A DNA stretch of 19,066 nucleotides. It comes from Pseudovibrio sp. JCM 19062 (GTDB lineage: Bacteria; Pseudomonadota; Alphaproteobacteria; Rhizobiales; Stappiaceae). Positions 1 through 9,280 of this stretch are shown in pieces. Location: the NCBI GenBank assembly GCA_001310715.1, contig BAXV01000072.1:1-19066 (forward strand), in the 5' to 3' direction. Every line of letters begins with the position of its first letter. The first letter of the stretch is position 1. Made by a program: the position numbers and the translations under genes. Under the pieces are notes generated by a model. The model was not told the DNA's origin. It saw only the letters and a list, made by a program, of their open reading frames with translations, and searched no databases.

Positions 1-222
1 TTTCAAATTCCTCCGCCCACTCCTCTGCATTCAGCGGCGGAATAGCACCATGAATGGGCTCCATTCCGTGATGGAAAGACCAGAGTCTGTCAGCCGGGTA
101 GCCCCGCCAACAACAACCATGGCCAAAATCAGGAGGCAGATAAATAGCAACCACACACGAATTTGCCTGCGATTGGAAAGGTCTTGAGCAGAAAGATCTG
201 GACTGTGAAACGGAGTAGACAT
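1..222 (-). CDS. ctaA: Heme A synthase, N-terminal part (CtaA/COX15 family), cut by window edge
   Basis: Heme A synthase converts heme O to heme A for cytochrome oxidase and is an inner-membrane protein. Only the N-terminus is in the window. It begins at the ATG 220-222, behind a weak AGGTG. A cytoplasmic leader is followed by a first membrane helix (about residues 22-40) and then the family signature [16 protein letters not shown]. Right after this signature the frame breaks: reading on gives a stop at 31, whereas adding one base near 56-62 (W-K-P instead of W-S-P) gives [18 protein letters not shown] up to the window edge, which is the normal continuation of COX15 proteins. I therefore read the stop as a sequence error. 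It is divergent from the DUF2842 gene across about 290 bases. Confidence 0.88.
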
Positions 223-510
223 GACACCTATCTGATGAGCTTGTTTGCCCCTATATAGGTCAGATCCGCAGCTAAATCAGGAAAAATACGCAGATCCTCA
301 CAACAGTCTGGACAAATTACCTAGACTTATCAGAGGAACCTGCGCGCCCTAATTGCACTTCTCTGTCATAGGCTTAGAGCGTTCGCAGTGGAGCCAGCCC
401 CACATAAACCCAAGTTTATCAGCAAGATCCTCTTGAAAAATATATGCATTTTGAACTATGGCTTGTGCACAAACCAAGCTCCACATCAAGGGGCTTTCAA
501 GGAGAACTAT
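223..510. promoter_or_regulatory. Divergent intergenic region between ctaA and the DUF2842 gene
   Basis: This 288-base gap must hold the promoters for ctaA (leftward) and the DUF2842 gene (rightward). I see no convincing sigma-70 pair. A TTGAAA at 433-438 could be a -35 box but the matching -10 is poor. TTGTGCACAA at 463-472 is a perfect 10-base palindrome and could be an operator. No open frame here looks like a gene; the ones present are shadows. Confidence 0.35.
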
Positions 511-715
511 ATGGTTTCGCCATTGCGCCGCTTCATCGGCATGATTTTTTTTGGTCACGTTTGTTGTGGTCTATGTTTTCGTCGCAATGGTGATCGGCGA
601 CATGACAATGGCAGACCAGCACTGGTCCATTAAACTGATCTTCTTCGCGGTCGCTGGTCTGATCTGGGTTGTTCCGGCAGGTCTTATTATCAGCTGGACC
701 TATAAGAAGCGCTAG
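511..715 (+). CDS. DUF2842 family small membrane protein (one frame break)
   Basis: This is a small conserved alphaproteobacterial membrane protein of unknown function. The ATG at 511 follows AAGGAG at 499-504. The first frame gives MVSPLRRFIGMIFF and then fails in a run of eight T (545-552). With one T removed, translation continues as LVTFVVVYVFVAMVIGDM, a polar stretch, and then LIFFAVAGLIWVVPAGLIIS, ending WTYKKR. The result is 67 residues with two membrane helices, a basic end, and the AGLIWVVPAG motif typical of DUF2842. The restored length is exactly a whole number of codons. I believe this family often sits next to heme A synthase in this order, which fits the neighbour. Its stop lies 10 bases from the convergent deacetylase stop. 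Confidence 0.8.
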
Positions 716-725
716 GCTTAGGCCC

Positions 726-1804
726 TCACGCCCTTTTAAAGAATGACCGGATACGCCGAACACCGTGGTACGCCGCAAAAGCGGCGCCGGTCAGATACAT
801 ATCAACCATCCTCTGGTTCTGATGCAGTCCATTTAACGAGACCCGCGGCAGATGATAGCGTCGCTTTAGGTTGGCCACTGACAGGGTGCCCGGTTGCGTT
901 GTTACCGCCGCAACAAAGCCCAGTTCTTCAGCGACCGCCTCGCACCGCTCATCAACAGCATCGGCAAATCCGTAAGGATACGCAGCATGCTCGGCGTTTG
1001 CCCCAGCCGCTCGCTCATCTCCTCTACACCTGCCTGTATATGCTGGCGAATATCTTCGGGGCTTGAAAGTCGCGCAAGCATGGGATGCGTATCTGTGTGT
1101 GCGCCAAAGCTGACCAGCGGATCCTGTGAAAGCTCTTGCAACTCTTCAAAGGACAGTATGAGCTCAGGGCACAACCTATGCCAATCCAGCCCGTAACGAT
1201 CCGCAGCCTCACATACAACTGCACGCTGCGCATTTTCAGGAACTTCGCTCACCAGCATACAGCGCGCGCTATGAAACACCGCATGTTTTTGCGCCAATGA
1301 GGCGCACTCATAATCAAAGCGCACATCCCCATACCGCAAAGACAAACTATCATTTTGAGCAATGAGCATCTCAAGCATGATCCACCACAGCTCGGACTTG
1401 TGATTGCTGTAGTCGCTGGTGATGAAGATCGTGAACGGAACTCCCAGCTCTTTTAGAACCGGATAGGCAACATCCCGATTATCCTTGTAGCCATCATCAA
1501 AAGTCAGCACCGCAAACTTAGGGCCCGATTTATCCGCGTTTTGCAGCTGCTCCAATGCAGCATCCAGAGATACAAACTCGTATCCTGCTCTGCGAACCTG
1601 AACCACCGTTTCGCGCAAAAACTCCGGTGTAACCTCTAAAATCTTGTTTGGCTGAAAGGCACGCTCTGATTCTGGCAAGACACGGTGGAGTGTAAAAATA
1701 ATGCCGTCACCAGCCGTCATTCCCCTAAAAAGCCGAGCAGGACTGCGGCTACTTAGAAGATAGCTGGCGTACTTGATAAATGAATGCTTGAAAGAGTTCC
1801 GCAA
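726..1804 (-). CDS. Polysaccharide deacetylase, NodB/CE4 family (one frame break)
   Basis: This is a metal-dependent deacetylase of N-acetylated sugars, about 359 residues after repair. Visible CE4 motifs are TFDDGY (101-106, catalytic Asp and metal Asp) and HTDTHP (236-241, metal-binding histidines). The third motif appears only after one base is added near 979-983: the text then reads RYPYGFADAVDE, and translation continues to the stop at 726 instead of ending at 902. The motif reappearing at the junction is strong support for a sequence error. I prefer the TTG at 1804, behind AGGGG; no ATG lies further upstream and the N-terminal basic segment fits the family. It is divergent from the GNAT gene and lies at the edge of the polysaccharide locus. 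A likely role is partial deacetylation of the polymer, as HfsH does for Caulobacter holdfast, but the substrate is inferred. Confidence 0.87.
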
Positions 1805-1958
1805 GGAGTTCCCCTAACTCCAGACCGCAATTACCTCACACCGTAACCGACAAATATTTACGATTAATTTCTAAATGGATTATTCTACGTAGTTAGATTT
1901 GAGATTCATTAAGAGCTTAGAGCTAATAATTCTCCAACATCTTCTTAGGGCAACTTCA
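1805..1958. promoter_or_regulatory. Divergent promoter region, deacetylase / GNAT
   Basis: This is an A+T-rich 154-base gap between two divergent polysaccharide genes. It contains the perfect 8-base palindrome CTACGTAG at 1885-1892 and an A/T-rich stretch at 1852-1885. Both promoters should lie here, but I cannot pick out a clear -35/-10 pair for either. Confidence 0.35.
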
Positions 1959-3173
1959 ATGGCATCTTCTCATTCCATCGCAACAAGCGATTGCACGTCC
2001 GATGCGACACGTCAGGACACGCTGGATTTGGAGAGCCTTTCCTTTCAGATTTACGCCAGCAACGATCTGCAACATCTGCGCAGCGACTGGTTCACTCTGG
2101 AAGACCAAGCGATGGCAGTGCCTACCACGCCTATGAATGGTGCAAGAGCTGGGCAGACCATATCGCAGAGGGTGAGCAAGCAACCGCACTGGTCATCACC
2201 GGATGGATAGGCGACAAGCTACATGTTCTCCTGCCCTTCGCGCTCCACAGATACCATTTAACGAACACTGTAAGATGGCTTGGAGAAGAGCTCTTCAACC
2301 AGAACACCGGTTACTGGTCAGAGGAACTCCTAGCCTCCTCAACGGCCCATACGTTCCGCCCACGCCTGATACAAGCCCTCAAGGCTTGGGGCGTAGACCT
2401 CATCCACCTTGCAACATGGCCTGCCAAATCGGCCCTATGGCAATCCTCTTGTCCGTCTCAGTGATACAACAAGCACCAACGCGATCTATCCGTTTTCGCT
2501 GGTCGGCTCTGCAGAAGAGTTCATCAAAGCAAAACGGTCCAAAGCTGCCCGTAAAAAGCACCGCAGCAAAATCAGTAAGTTGCAATCCTTAGGCAAACTC
2601 AGTTTCACCGCAGAACGTACGATTGACGATGCCACTGCGGCACTGGACGCGATGATCCAACAACGAGAGTGCAGGCAGGCTGAAACAGGCATACCAACCG
2701 CCTTTGCCGAGCCAAACTATCAGCGCTTTGTGCGCGAGGCGTTTGCCAACCTTACCAAGAACGACAGTCCTACAAAATCAGAAATCTACAGCCTGAAGCT
2801 CGATGGCAGGATCATCAGCACTTGCCTCAGCTTAAGATCAGGAAGGCGCATCTACTGCTACTGCACCTCCATAATCAGCGGGGAGTTGATGCGCTACAGT
2901 CCAGGCGAGTTGCTCATGCAACATGTTATTGAAGACATGTGCGAGCAAGGCATGGAGATCTTCGACTTTGGGCTGGGAGAAGAACGTTTCAAATTGGCAT
3001 GGTCTGAACCGGAATACCTGAAAGACTGGATCGAGCCACTCACCTTGAAGGGCAAACTCATCGCCACGTTAGAAGGTGCCAAGCTCAGCACAAAGCGTAA
3101 ACTGAGAAACAACCAAAACTTCTGGCAGTTCTACCGGCGCACCAGAGGCTTTTTCGCCCGCATGCAGCGCTGA
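1959..3173 (+). CDS. CelD/BcsL-type GNAT acyltransferase (two frame breaks)
   Basis: This is a putative N- or O-acyltransferase of the Acetyltransf_6 (CelD/BcsL) class, cytoplasmic, about 404 residues after repair. The ATG at 1959 follows AGGG at 1947-1950. Reading restarts twice. One base is missing near 2112-2116, where ...EDQAM joins GSAYHAYEWCKSWADH. One base is extra near 2406-2412, where ...DLIHL joins QHGLPNRPYGNPLVRL. Family features include the WCKSW segment near the N-terminus, the NPLV stretch, the basic KAKRSKAARKKHRSK region, and the C-terminal half ending in DFGLGEERFKLAWSEP, which is characteristic of this class (fold 'DFGxGxExYKxxW'). Neighbours suggest it acylates a sugar of the exported polysaccharide, comparable to HfsK in Caulobacter holdfast synthesis; that role is inferred. 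Confidence 0.82.
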
Positions 3174-3205
3174 TTCTCTATAGATGGATGTGAAATCAAC
3201 AGCAC

Positions 3206-5562
3206 CTATGCTGCCATATCGACCTGAAGCCATGCCGCAGCTTCATTGCTGACCACACGCTCCACCTCAACAGGCGCCTTGGTGTGTTTTTCCAAAATAG
3301 CCAGAGCCTTTTCCAGCTCAGGGCCAGCAGGCGAGCCATCTGTCGCAATAATCACACGATCAGCCTCCGATAGCATCTGCGCACAGATCAGGCTCGGCTC
3401 AATCAAACCAAGATCTGCAACAATCACGTCGTAGGTCAGGTCCAAGGCTTCCATGATCAGGTTATAGCGACCACCATAAACCACTTCATCCCGAATAGGC
3501 ATGACACCCGATTGTATCACTGCGCACGAGAAACCGGATCACGATGGATCACATTGGTAAAGGCTGCCTCACCCTCCAGCAATTCGGAAAAGCCTGGTTT
3601 GATCAGATCATCACCGTCTTCAGCCTGTGGCACATCACCAACCTCCTCAAGCGGCGTTTCAGTGAGCACTGACACAGCCCCCTCACCGCCTTCCGAACGC
3701 ACCTCAACAACCACCGGCATAATTCCGCGCGCGGCAATCTTGCGGGTACAGCTCAGGGCCACACGCGACGAAAGGCCTTCATCCTCAACGCTAAGCACAA
3801 CAACGCGGCGAACCTTCTCCAACTGGTTGGTGTTCCCGGCTTTGATTTCCTTGAAGGTGATCGGAGAAACCTCAACGACCTCGTGCTCGTCTTCAAATTC
3901 CTCGTCTTGCGCCTCTTCCTCAAACGCATCATCCTCTGAATGATCGGAGAGGCTATCGACCTGATCATCTTCCTCAGGAGCCTCCTGATCTTCCGCAAAC
4001 ACCTCTTCCTCTTCTTCAAGAGAAGGTTTCAGCTCAATTGGAGGTGCAGAAGCTGTATGGCTCCGGGCCGCAGCATCCACAACACTCTTAAGAGCATTGG
4101 AGGTCGCCGTACCGGTCGCTTCTTTCGGATTGGCGGCAGGCGCAGCAGGCGTTGAAAAGCTTTCGCGGCGCAGAACTTCACCAGCAATGAGAGCACGCAC
4201 AATCACCCACAGACACCCGAGGAAAAACGCTGCAAAGCCAGCAATTGCTGCGAGTGCAGACGGTTTGCGACCGGACGGTTCACTTGGAACAGAAGCACGG
4301 GAGATCACACGAGAATCAGCGTTTAAGACCCCCACGCCCTGCAGCACCTCCGCTTCTCGCAGGCTGACGAGCAATTGACTCAGCTGCTCTTCCTTAGAAC
4401 GAGCTTCCCGCTCCAACTCCTGTAGGCGAACTTGATCTGCACCGGAGCGAGCCGCTTCTTTCTTGAGCTCATTGACCTGTGCATTCAACGTCACGTAGCG
4501 GTCATGGGCAATCTTGGCGTCATTCTCAAGACCAATAACGATCTTCTCCGCTTCTGCACGGATCTGACGATCAAAAACAGTTCGCTGCGAACGTAGGGAT
4601 TTAATCTGCGGATGATTTGGCAGCAACGTGGACGACAATTCCGCAATGCGGTTTTCCAAAGCCAGCTGTCGCTCACGCAAGCGCTGGATCAAAGAGGAAT
4701 TCAGAACCTGCGTCGCTGTATCCAGCGCACCGCCATCTTCCAGCAGAGACCGGATTTGTCTTGCCTGTGCTTCATCCTGTGACTTTACAACAATGGCAGA
4801 GGAGACTTGTGAGCTCAGTTCAGCCAGTTGCTGTTGATTGAGCGTTCGGTTGTCAGACCCGAGCAACAGGTCAGCACCTGCACGAAACTCAGCAACCCTT
4901 CTTTGAGCAGCTTCCACTTCGTTCTCAAGGCGCGCCACCTGCGGAGCAAGTGCATCTGCAGTGTTGTTAGTAACCGCACGCTTCGCATTATCCTGCAACA
5001 TGCGGTACTCATTAACCACGGTGTTGGCAATGCGCGCTGCAAGTTCGGGGTCTTTGCTCTTAAAGCGCACCGTAATAACGCGGGCCCCATCAACCTGATA
5101 AACATCCAGATTACTCGTGAACTTATTCAGCAAGCGCTCTTCTTCGCTCAGCTGATTGAATGTTGGTTCAAAACCAGCACTGGTCATCAGCCGATCAACA
5201 AGGCCCGGTTTGCTTTTAGCCGCAAAAACACGGTTGTTTTCAAGGTCCAGCTTCTGCACCACATGGCGAGCCAGATCGCGCGACTGTAGCAATTGAACCT
5301 GGCTGGCAATGCCTTCCTTGTCCAGCAACGAGCGTTCCTGCTCGCTGTTACGGATCTGGCCGGGCAGCACAATCTTGGCGGTATCAATAAGAATCTTGGA
5401 TTCGCTGGTGTATCGGGCCGTTTGTTTGCTAGCCAGATAGAAAGTGCCAAAGGCAACCAGCGCAGCAAATGGGATCACCCACAAGAGGCCTTTCAGCACC
5501 TTTTTGAACAGCACGCCCATATCAAGAAAGACATCTTCTTGCGGCACAGCCCACTTCCCCAC
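3206..5562 (-). CDS. Wzc/GumC-like polysaccharide co-polymerase with degenerate BY-kinase domain (one frame break)
   Basis: This inner-membrane chain-length and export protein works with Wza and Wzy. The repaired product is about 785 residues from the GTG at 5562; the GTG at 5547 (MPQEDVFLDMG), spaced well behind GGGGAAG, is an equally good start. Order: Wzz domain with helix 1 (26-45), a long periplasmic coiled coil (about 200-400), helix 2 (436-460) preceded by a proline-rich PSEPSGRKPSA, an Ala/Thr linker, a very acidic linker (about 28 of 51 residues D/E, 516-566), then a Wzc-like cytoplasmic domain. In that domain the P-loop position reads SVEDEGLSSRVALS (591-604), without the Walker A lysine, and there is no C-terminal tyrosine cluster, so kinase activity is unlikely. 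One missing base near 3518-3521 (CAGTG for CAGGTG) splits the frame; the tail then runs VIQSGVMPIRDEVVYGG to the stop at 3206, including a Walker B-like DVIVADLG. Confidence 0.88.
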
Positions 5563-5767
5563 TCAATACAAAAGCCCCAAACATTTCTACTCGCAAGAAT
5601 GCATGGACAGGGTAACCAAGTTGTTAAGCACCACAATCAAATGCTGGGAAGAAATGACAAAGAAGCAAAGATAGCTACAAAAATTAATTAGACAATAATT
5701 ATAATATTTAGACTCTATTAACCTGCTGATCCGAAATATACACCCAGTGGATTTAAAGGATTTTGTA
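5563..5767. promoter_or_regulatory. A+T-rich divergent promoter region, wzc-like / wza-like
   Basis: This 205-base region separates the two export genes. The stretch 5670-5725 is markedly A+T-rich and contains a consensus-like TATAAT at 5700-5705 on the plus strand, without a good -35 at 16-18 bases. AATTAATT and GGTAACC palindromes are also present. Coordinated control of both directions is likely. A silencer that prefers A+T-rich DNA is possible, but no binding site can be assigned. Confidence 0.4.
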
Positions 5768-6325
5768 ATGCGCCCGCGCCTACTTGCCGTTATTGCTGGC
5801 TTAACTCTATTAGCGAGTTGTTCCTCCTATAAAAAGCCGGGCCCTGCCTTTCATGAGGAATTAATCCAGCCTTATACACTGGCAGCCAGCGACGAAGTTC
5901 GCATCATTGTGTTTGGCCAGGCCAATCTGTCCAACACCTACAGAATCGATCAGGGCGGCATCCTCGCCTTCCCATTGATTGGCCAGATCAACGCGGCTGG
6001 CAAAACACCAAAGCAACTGGCAAGCCTGATCCGCGCCCGCCTGAAGAGCGATTTTGTCCGTGACCCCGATGTATCGGTCGAAGTGGCGACCTATCGACCA
6101 ATCTTCGTTATGGGTGAAGTCAATAATGCCGGCCAGTACGCCTACCTGCCGGGCATGACCGTGCAAAACGCCATCGCAACTGCCGGTGGTTTTTCATCCA
6201 GAGCCCATCATCAGAACATTGATCTGACCCGTCAGCTTGGCAGCGAAGTCGCCAGTGGCCGCGCAACGATCACAGCACCAGTTCGCCCCGGTGACACACT
6301 CTACGTGCACGAAAGACTCTTTTAA
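5768..6325 (+). CDS. Wza-type polysaccharide export lipoprotein (short form)
   Basis: This is a periplasmic / outer-membrane export protein of 185 residues. I choose the ATG at 5768 (MRPRLLAVIAGL...) over a start at 5747 because AAGGA at 5756-5760 is well placed and the signal peptide begins there. The lipobox LASC gives lipidated Cys18. Residues 40-115 form the Poly_export domain (YTLAASDEVRIIVFGQ, then RIDQGGILAFPLIGQINAAG), followed by one SLBB domain (YRPIFVMGEVNNAGQYAYLPGM) and a terminal PGDTLYVHERLF. E. coli Wza is about twice as long with more domains and an outer-membrane helix; this short type is common in Alphaproteobacteria and may need a separate outer-membrane partner. It is divergent from the Wzc-like gene, with which it should form the export complex. 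The frame is intact. Confidence 0.93.
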   Translation: MRPRLLAVIAGLTLLASCSSYKKPGPAFHEELIQPYTLAASDEVRIIVFGQANLSNTYRIDQGGILAFPLIGQINAAGKTPKQLASLIRARLKSDFVRDPDVSVEVATYRPIFVMGEVNNAGQYAYLPGMTVQNAIATAGGFSSRAHHQNIDLTRQLGSEVASGRATITAPVRPGDTLYVHERLF

Positions 6326-6442
6326 ATTAAGAGTATGCAGCCTGCACACCTTCGCGTTCAACTAGGTCAAGGCCCAAAATTAAGGGTAAATTAACCCTAT
6401 TAATTAACAGCTCAAACAGTATTTTAAGCTTACAACTAGAAG

Positions 6443-6485
6443 GCGCATTCGCTTTTTGCTCGGGAGCAAAAAGCAAGGTATGCGC
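6443..6485 (+). promoter_or_regulatory. Long hairpin in the leader of the glycosyltransferase gene
   Basis: An exact inverted repeat GCTTTTTGCTC / GAGCAAAAAGC (6451-6474, two-base centre) is framed by a second matching pair GCGCAT (6443-6448) and ATGCGC (6480-6485), with a short asymmetric bulge between the two stems. It ends just before the GGGGAG at 6489-6494 and the start codon at 6505. No U-tract follows, so it is not a classical terminator. It could be a leader RNA structure affecting translation or mRNA stability, or a protein-binding palindrome. Confidence 0.6.
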
Positions 6486-6504
6486 GGTGGGGAGTGAGCT
6501 TCAG

Positions 6505-7709
6505 ATGTCTATGGGCAAGCTGAAAATTGTGCATTGTATACGCGCACCCTTGGGCGGTGCGTTTCGTCATCTTATGGATCTTGCTGAAGAGCAGATCAAG
6601 ATGGGGCACGAGCTCGGCATCATCTGCGCCTCCAACCATATTCCGCAGGCATCAAGGGAACAGCTGGATTGCCTAAGACCAAAGCTCGCTCTGGGTTTAA
6701 TGACAGTCCCAATGGCCCGCTCTCTCTCCCCCAAAGACCTGCCCGGCTTCTATAAGCTCTTAAAGCACCTCGCCTTACAAAAACCGGATGTCCTGCACGG
6801 GCACGGTGCAAAAGGCGGCGTCGTTGCCGCACCATCGGATCAGCTAAAACTACGTAACGTCAATGCCCAGCGCATTTACAGCCCCCATGGTGGCAGTCTG
6901 CACTACGATTCCTCAACCAGTGCGGGCAAGATATACATCAGACTTGAAAAGCTCTTGCGGCCACTCACAGATGCACTCGTGTTTACCAGCGCCTTTGAAA
7001 AGGCGGCTTACCAGCAGAAAGTTGGCCTACCCTCACTTCACTGCGCTACAGGGTCGTCCATAACGGACTAAATCAGTCAGAGTTCAGACACATCACACCG
7101 CGAGAAGATGCCGCCGACCTGTTATTCATCGGCGAACTCCGCGAGCTTAAAGGCGTCGATCTGCTCATCAACGCAGTGCAGGACCTGCACAAGACCACAA
7201 AACCAACGCTCGCCATCGTAGGAGACGGACCCGACCGGTCGCAGTTCGAGCAGATGGTTCACGAGAAAAACCTGCAGGCTTCCATCTCTTTCCATGGTTT
7301 TTTGCCACTCAGCAAGGCCCTACATCTTGGCAGGACCGCGGTCATCCCCTCACGTGCGGAAGCCTTACCCTACGTAGTTCTGGAGTTGCTTGCCGCTCAA
7401 AAGCCATTGATCACAACGCATGTGGGCGGTATTCCGGAGATTTATGCAGATTACCGGAAAACACTTGTCCCGCCAGATAATCAACAAGCACTGACAGAGG
7501 CAATTCTGCAGGCTCTTACACACCCTGAAGAGCAGGCCCAATTAAGCCAGAACTTGCAGGATCATCTCAAAACAAATTTCGCTCTGCCACAAATGGCGCA
7601 GAGCATCACCCAATTTTATCACCCTGTACAAAGCGCGAAAGATAAGCCGGTTGACGCCTCCCAGCAGTCCCCGAAATCAACGTTGCGCTCTGAAAACAGC
7701 CCCATTTAG
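6505..7709 (+). CDS. Glycosyltransferase family 4 (one frame break)
   Basis: This is a cytoplasmic GT-B glycosyltransferase that should add a sugar from a nucleotide-sugar donor to the lipid-linked repeat unit, about 401 residues after repair. The ATG at 6505 (MSMGKLKIVHCIRAP) follows GGGGAG at 6489-6494; a second ATG at 6511 is possible. The N-terminal half has the acceptor-side pattern LGGAFRHLMDLAEEQ and DVLHGHGAKGG. The frame breaks at the CCC at 7030-7032: with one more C the text reads PLTSLRYRVVHNGLN and FIGELRELKGVDLLI, then the donor-binding half IVGDGPDR, and the GT4 E-x7-E motif (EALPYVVLE) followed by VGGIPEI. The two halves exist only in separate frames as given, which supports a sequence error. 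It is followed after 11 bases by the priming transferase, so it probably shares its transcript. Confidence 0.9.
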
Positions 7710-7720
7710 GCGCCCGGCAA

Positions 7721-9280
7721 ATGGTCAAAACTCGCTTCGAATTAATTGAAAATAGCCTGTCACCCGATGGCAAGCCCGTACCGGACAGCAGCCAGCCGCA
7801 TCCGCAGCAACACAAAACCGGAACCAATAGCAACCTCTCCAAAGATGCATTGGAGATTGCAGCAACCCTACGCACCAACACCATCTCAAAAACAGTCCTT
7901 GATGGCTTCCTGCGCAGTGCAGATGCTGGCCTTATCATCCTGACCGGGGTCATTGCCTCTCTATATGGTGCCTCAATCAACGTTCCTTCACTCTGGCAAG
8001 TCGTTGCTTTGCTCGAAGCCGCCATGATTGGCGTCATGCTGTTTCAGATGGCCGATCTCTATCAGACGAGCACCCTGCAAAAAGCGTTCTCCCATCTTAC
8101 GCGACTCGTCAGTGCATGGGCACTTGTCTTTGCCGCACTGATTACATCCCTGTTACTCTTCCTCCCATCCGCAGAAATCCCGCAAACCATCCTACTGAGT
8201 TGGTTCATCGGCGGGGCAGTTGCACTCTCGCTCTTCAGAATGACAATGCGCAGCCTCATTGTACGCTGGACCCGCACAGGCCGCTTAAACCGGCGCGCCG
8301 TTCTTGTGGGCGGTGGTCAGGCAGCGGCGGACCTGATAGCTGAATTGGAGCGCCAACCGAACAATCCAATTGAAATCTGCGGCATCTTTGATGACCGCGA
8401 CAACGACCGCTCCCCAGCAAGCGTTGCAGGCTACCAGAAGCTCGGAAACATCTCGGACCTGATCGAATTCGCCCGCATCGCACAAATTGACATGCTGCTG
8501 GTGACGATTCCGATCCGTGCAGAAAAACGCATCCTTCAACTGCTTGAAAGACTCTGGGTTTTGCCGGTAGATATTCGCCTGTCTGCCCATACGGACAAGC
8601 TGCGTTTTCGCCAAAGAGCTTCTTCTTTCGTCGGCTCAGTGCCCTTCGTTGATGTGCTGGAAAAACCGATCACAGACTGGGACACCATCACAAAGCGCGC
8701 GTTTGACCTGTTCTTTGCAAGTCTGTCGCTGATCATCCTGTCACCGGTCATGCTGATCACGGCCATACTGATCAAGCTGGATAGCCCCGGACCGGTCCTC
8801 TTCCGTCAAAAACGATACGGCTTTAACAACGAGTTGATCGACGTCTTCAAGTTCCGCTCCATGTACCACAACATGGCAGACGCCAACGCCTCCAAGCTGG
8901 TCACCAAAGGTGATCCCCGTGTCACCAAGGTTGGTCGCATCATCCGCAAAACCTCGCTGGATGAACTCCCGCAACTCTTGAACGTGCTCATGGGACAGCT
9001 CTCCCTCGTCGGCCCCCGGCCTCACGCCCTTTCGGCTAAGGCGGAAGATCGCCTCTATGAGAACGTGGTGGACGGCTACTTTGCACGCCACAAGGTCAAA
9101 CCGGGCATCACGGGCTGGGCCCAGATCAAGGGCTGGCGCGGAGAAACAGACACGGAAGACAAGATCCAAAAGCGCGTCGAATGCGACATCTACTATATTG
9201 AAAACTGGTCCGTTTTCTTTGATCTCTATATCTTGATTAAAACACCGTTCTGTCTTCTGGAAACGGAAAACGCATATTGA
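7721..9280 (+). CDS. Undecaprenyl-phosphate hexose-1-phosphate transferase (exopolysaccharide priming enzyme)
   Basis: This membrane enzyme starts repeat-unit assembly by moving a hexose-1-phosphate (often glucose) from a UDP-sugar to undecaprenyl phosphate. It has 519 residues in an intact frame. Four N-terminal hydrophobic segments (about 68-172) are followed by a Rossmann-like domain with [11 protein letters not shown] (194-204), then the catalytic PGT domain (325-512). This has a membrane helix ([20 protein letters not shown]), [18 protein letters not shown] (377-381), the DELPQ Asp-Glu pair (414-415), SLVGPRP and [14 protein letters not shown]. The length and domain order match the long PglC/WbaP-class enzymes annotated as exopolysaccharide biosynthesis polyprenyl glycosylphosphotransferase; HfsE has the same role in holdfast synthesis. 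The ATG at 7721 has only a weak AGG upstream, consistent with coupling to the preceding gene. Sugar specificity cannot be read from sequence. Confidence 0.95.
   Translation: MVKTRFELIENSLSPDGKPVPDSSQPHPQQHKTGTNSNLSKDALEIAATLRTNTISKTVLDGFLRSADAGLIILTGVIASLYGASINVPSLWQVVALLEAAMIGVMLFQMADLYQTSTLQKAFSHLTRLVSAWALVFAALITSLLLFLPSAEIPQTILLSWFIGGAVALSLFRMTMRSLIVRWTRTGRLNRRAVLVGGGQAAADLIAELERQPNNPIEICGIFDDRDNDRSPASVAGYQKLGNISDLIEFARIAQIDMLLVTIPIRAEKRILQLLERLWVLPVDIRLSAHTDKLRFRQRASSFVGSVPFVDVLEKPITDWDTITKRAFDLFFASLSLIILSPVMLITAILIKLDSPGPVLFRQKRYGFNNELIDVFKFRSMYHNMADANASKLVTKGDPRVTKVGRIIRKTSLDELPQLLNVLMGQLSLVGPRPHALSAKAEDRLYENVVDGYFARHKVKPGITGWAQIKGWRGETDTEDKIQKRVECDIYYIENWSVFFDLYILIKTPFCLLETENAY

Noticed and set aside
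463..472. Palindrome TTGTGCACAA upstream of the DUF2842 gene
   Set aside because: A single 10-base palindrome without a second copy or a known regulator is not enough to call a binding site.
545..552. T8 run in the DUF2842 gene as a phase-variable switch
   Set aside because: Similar one-base slips occur across the whole window, including plsX and ctaA. A general sequence error explains it without invoking a contingency locus.
349..558. A 69-codon minus-strand frame between ctaA and the DUF2842 gene
   Set aside because: It overlaps the ribosome site and start of the DUF2842 gene, has no family resemblance and no ribosome site of its own.
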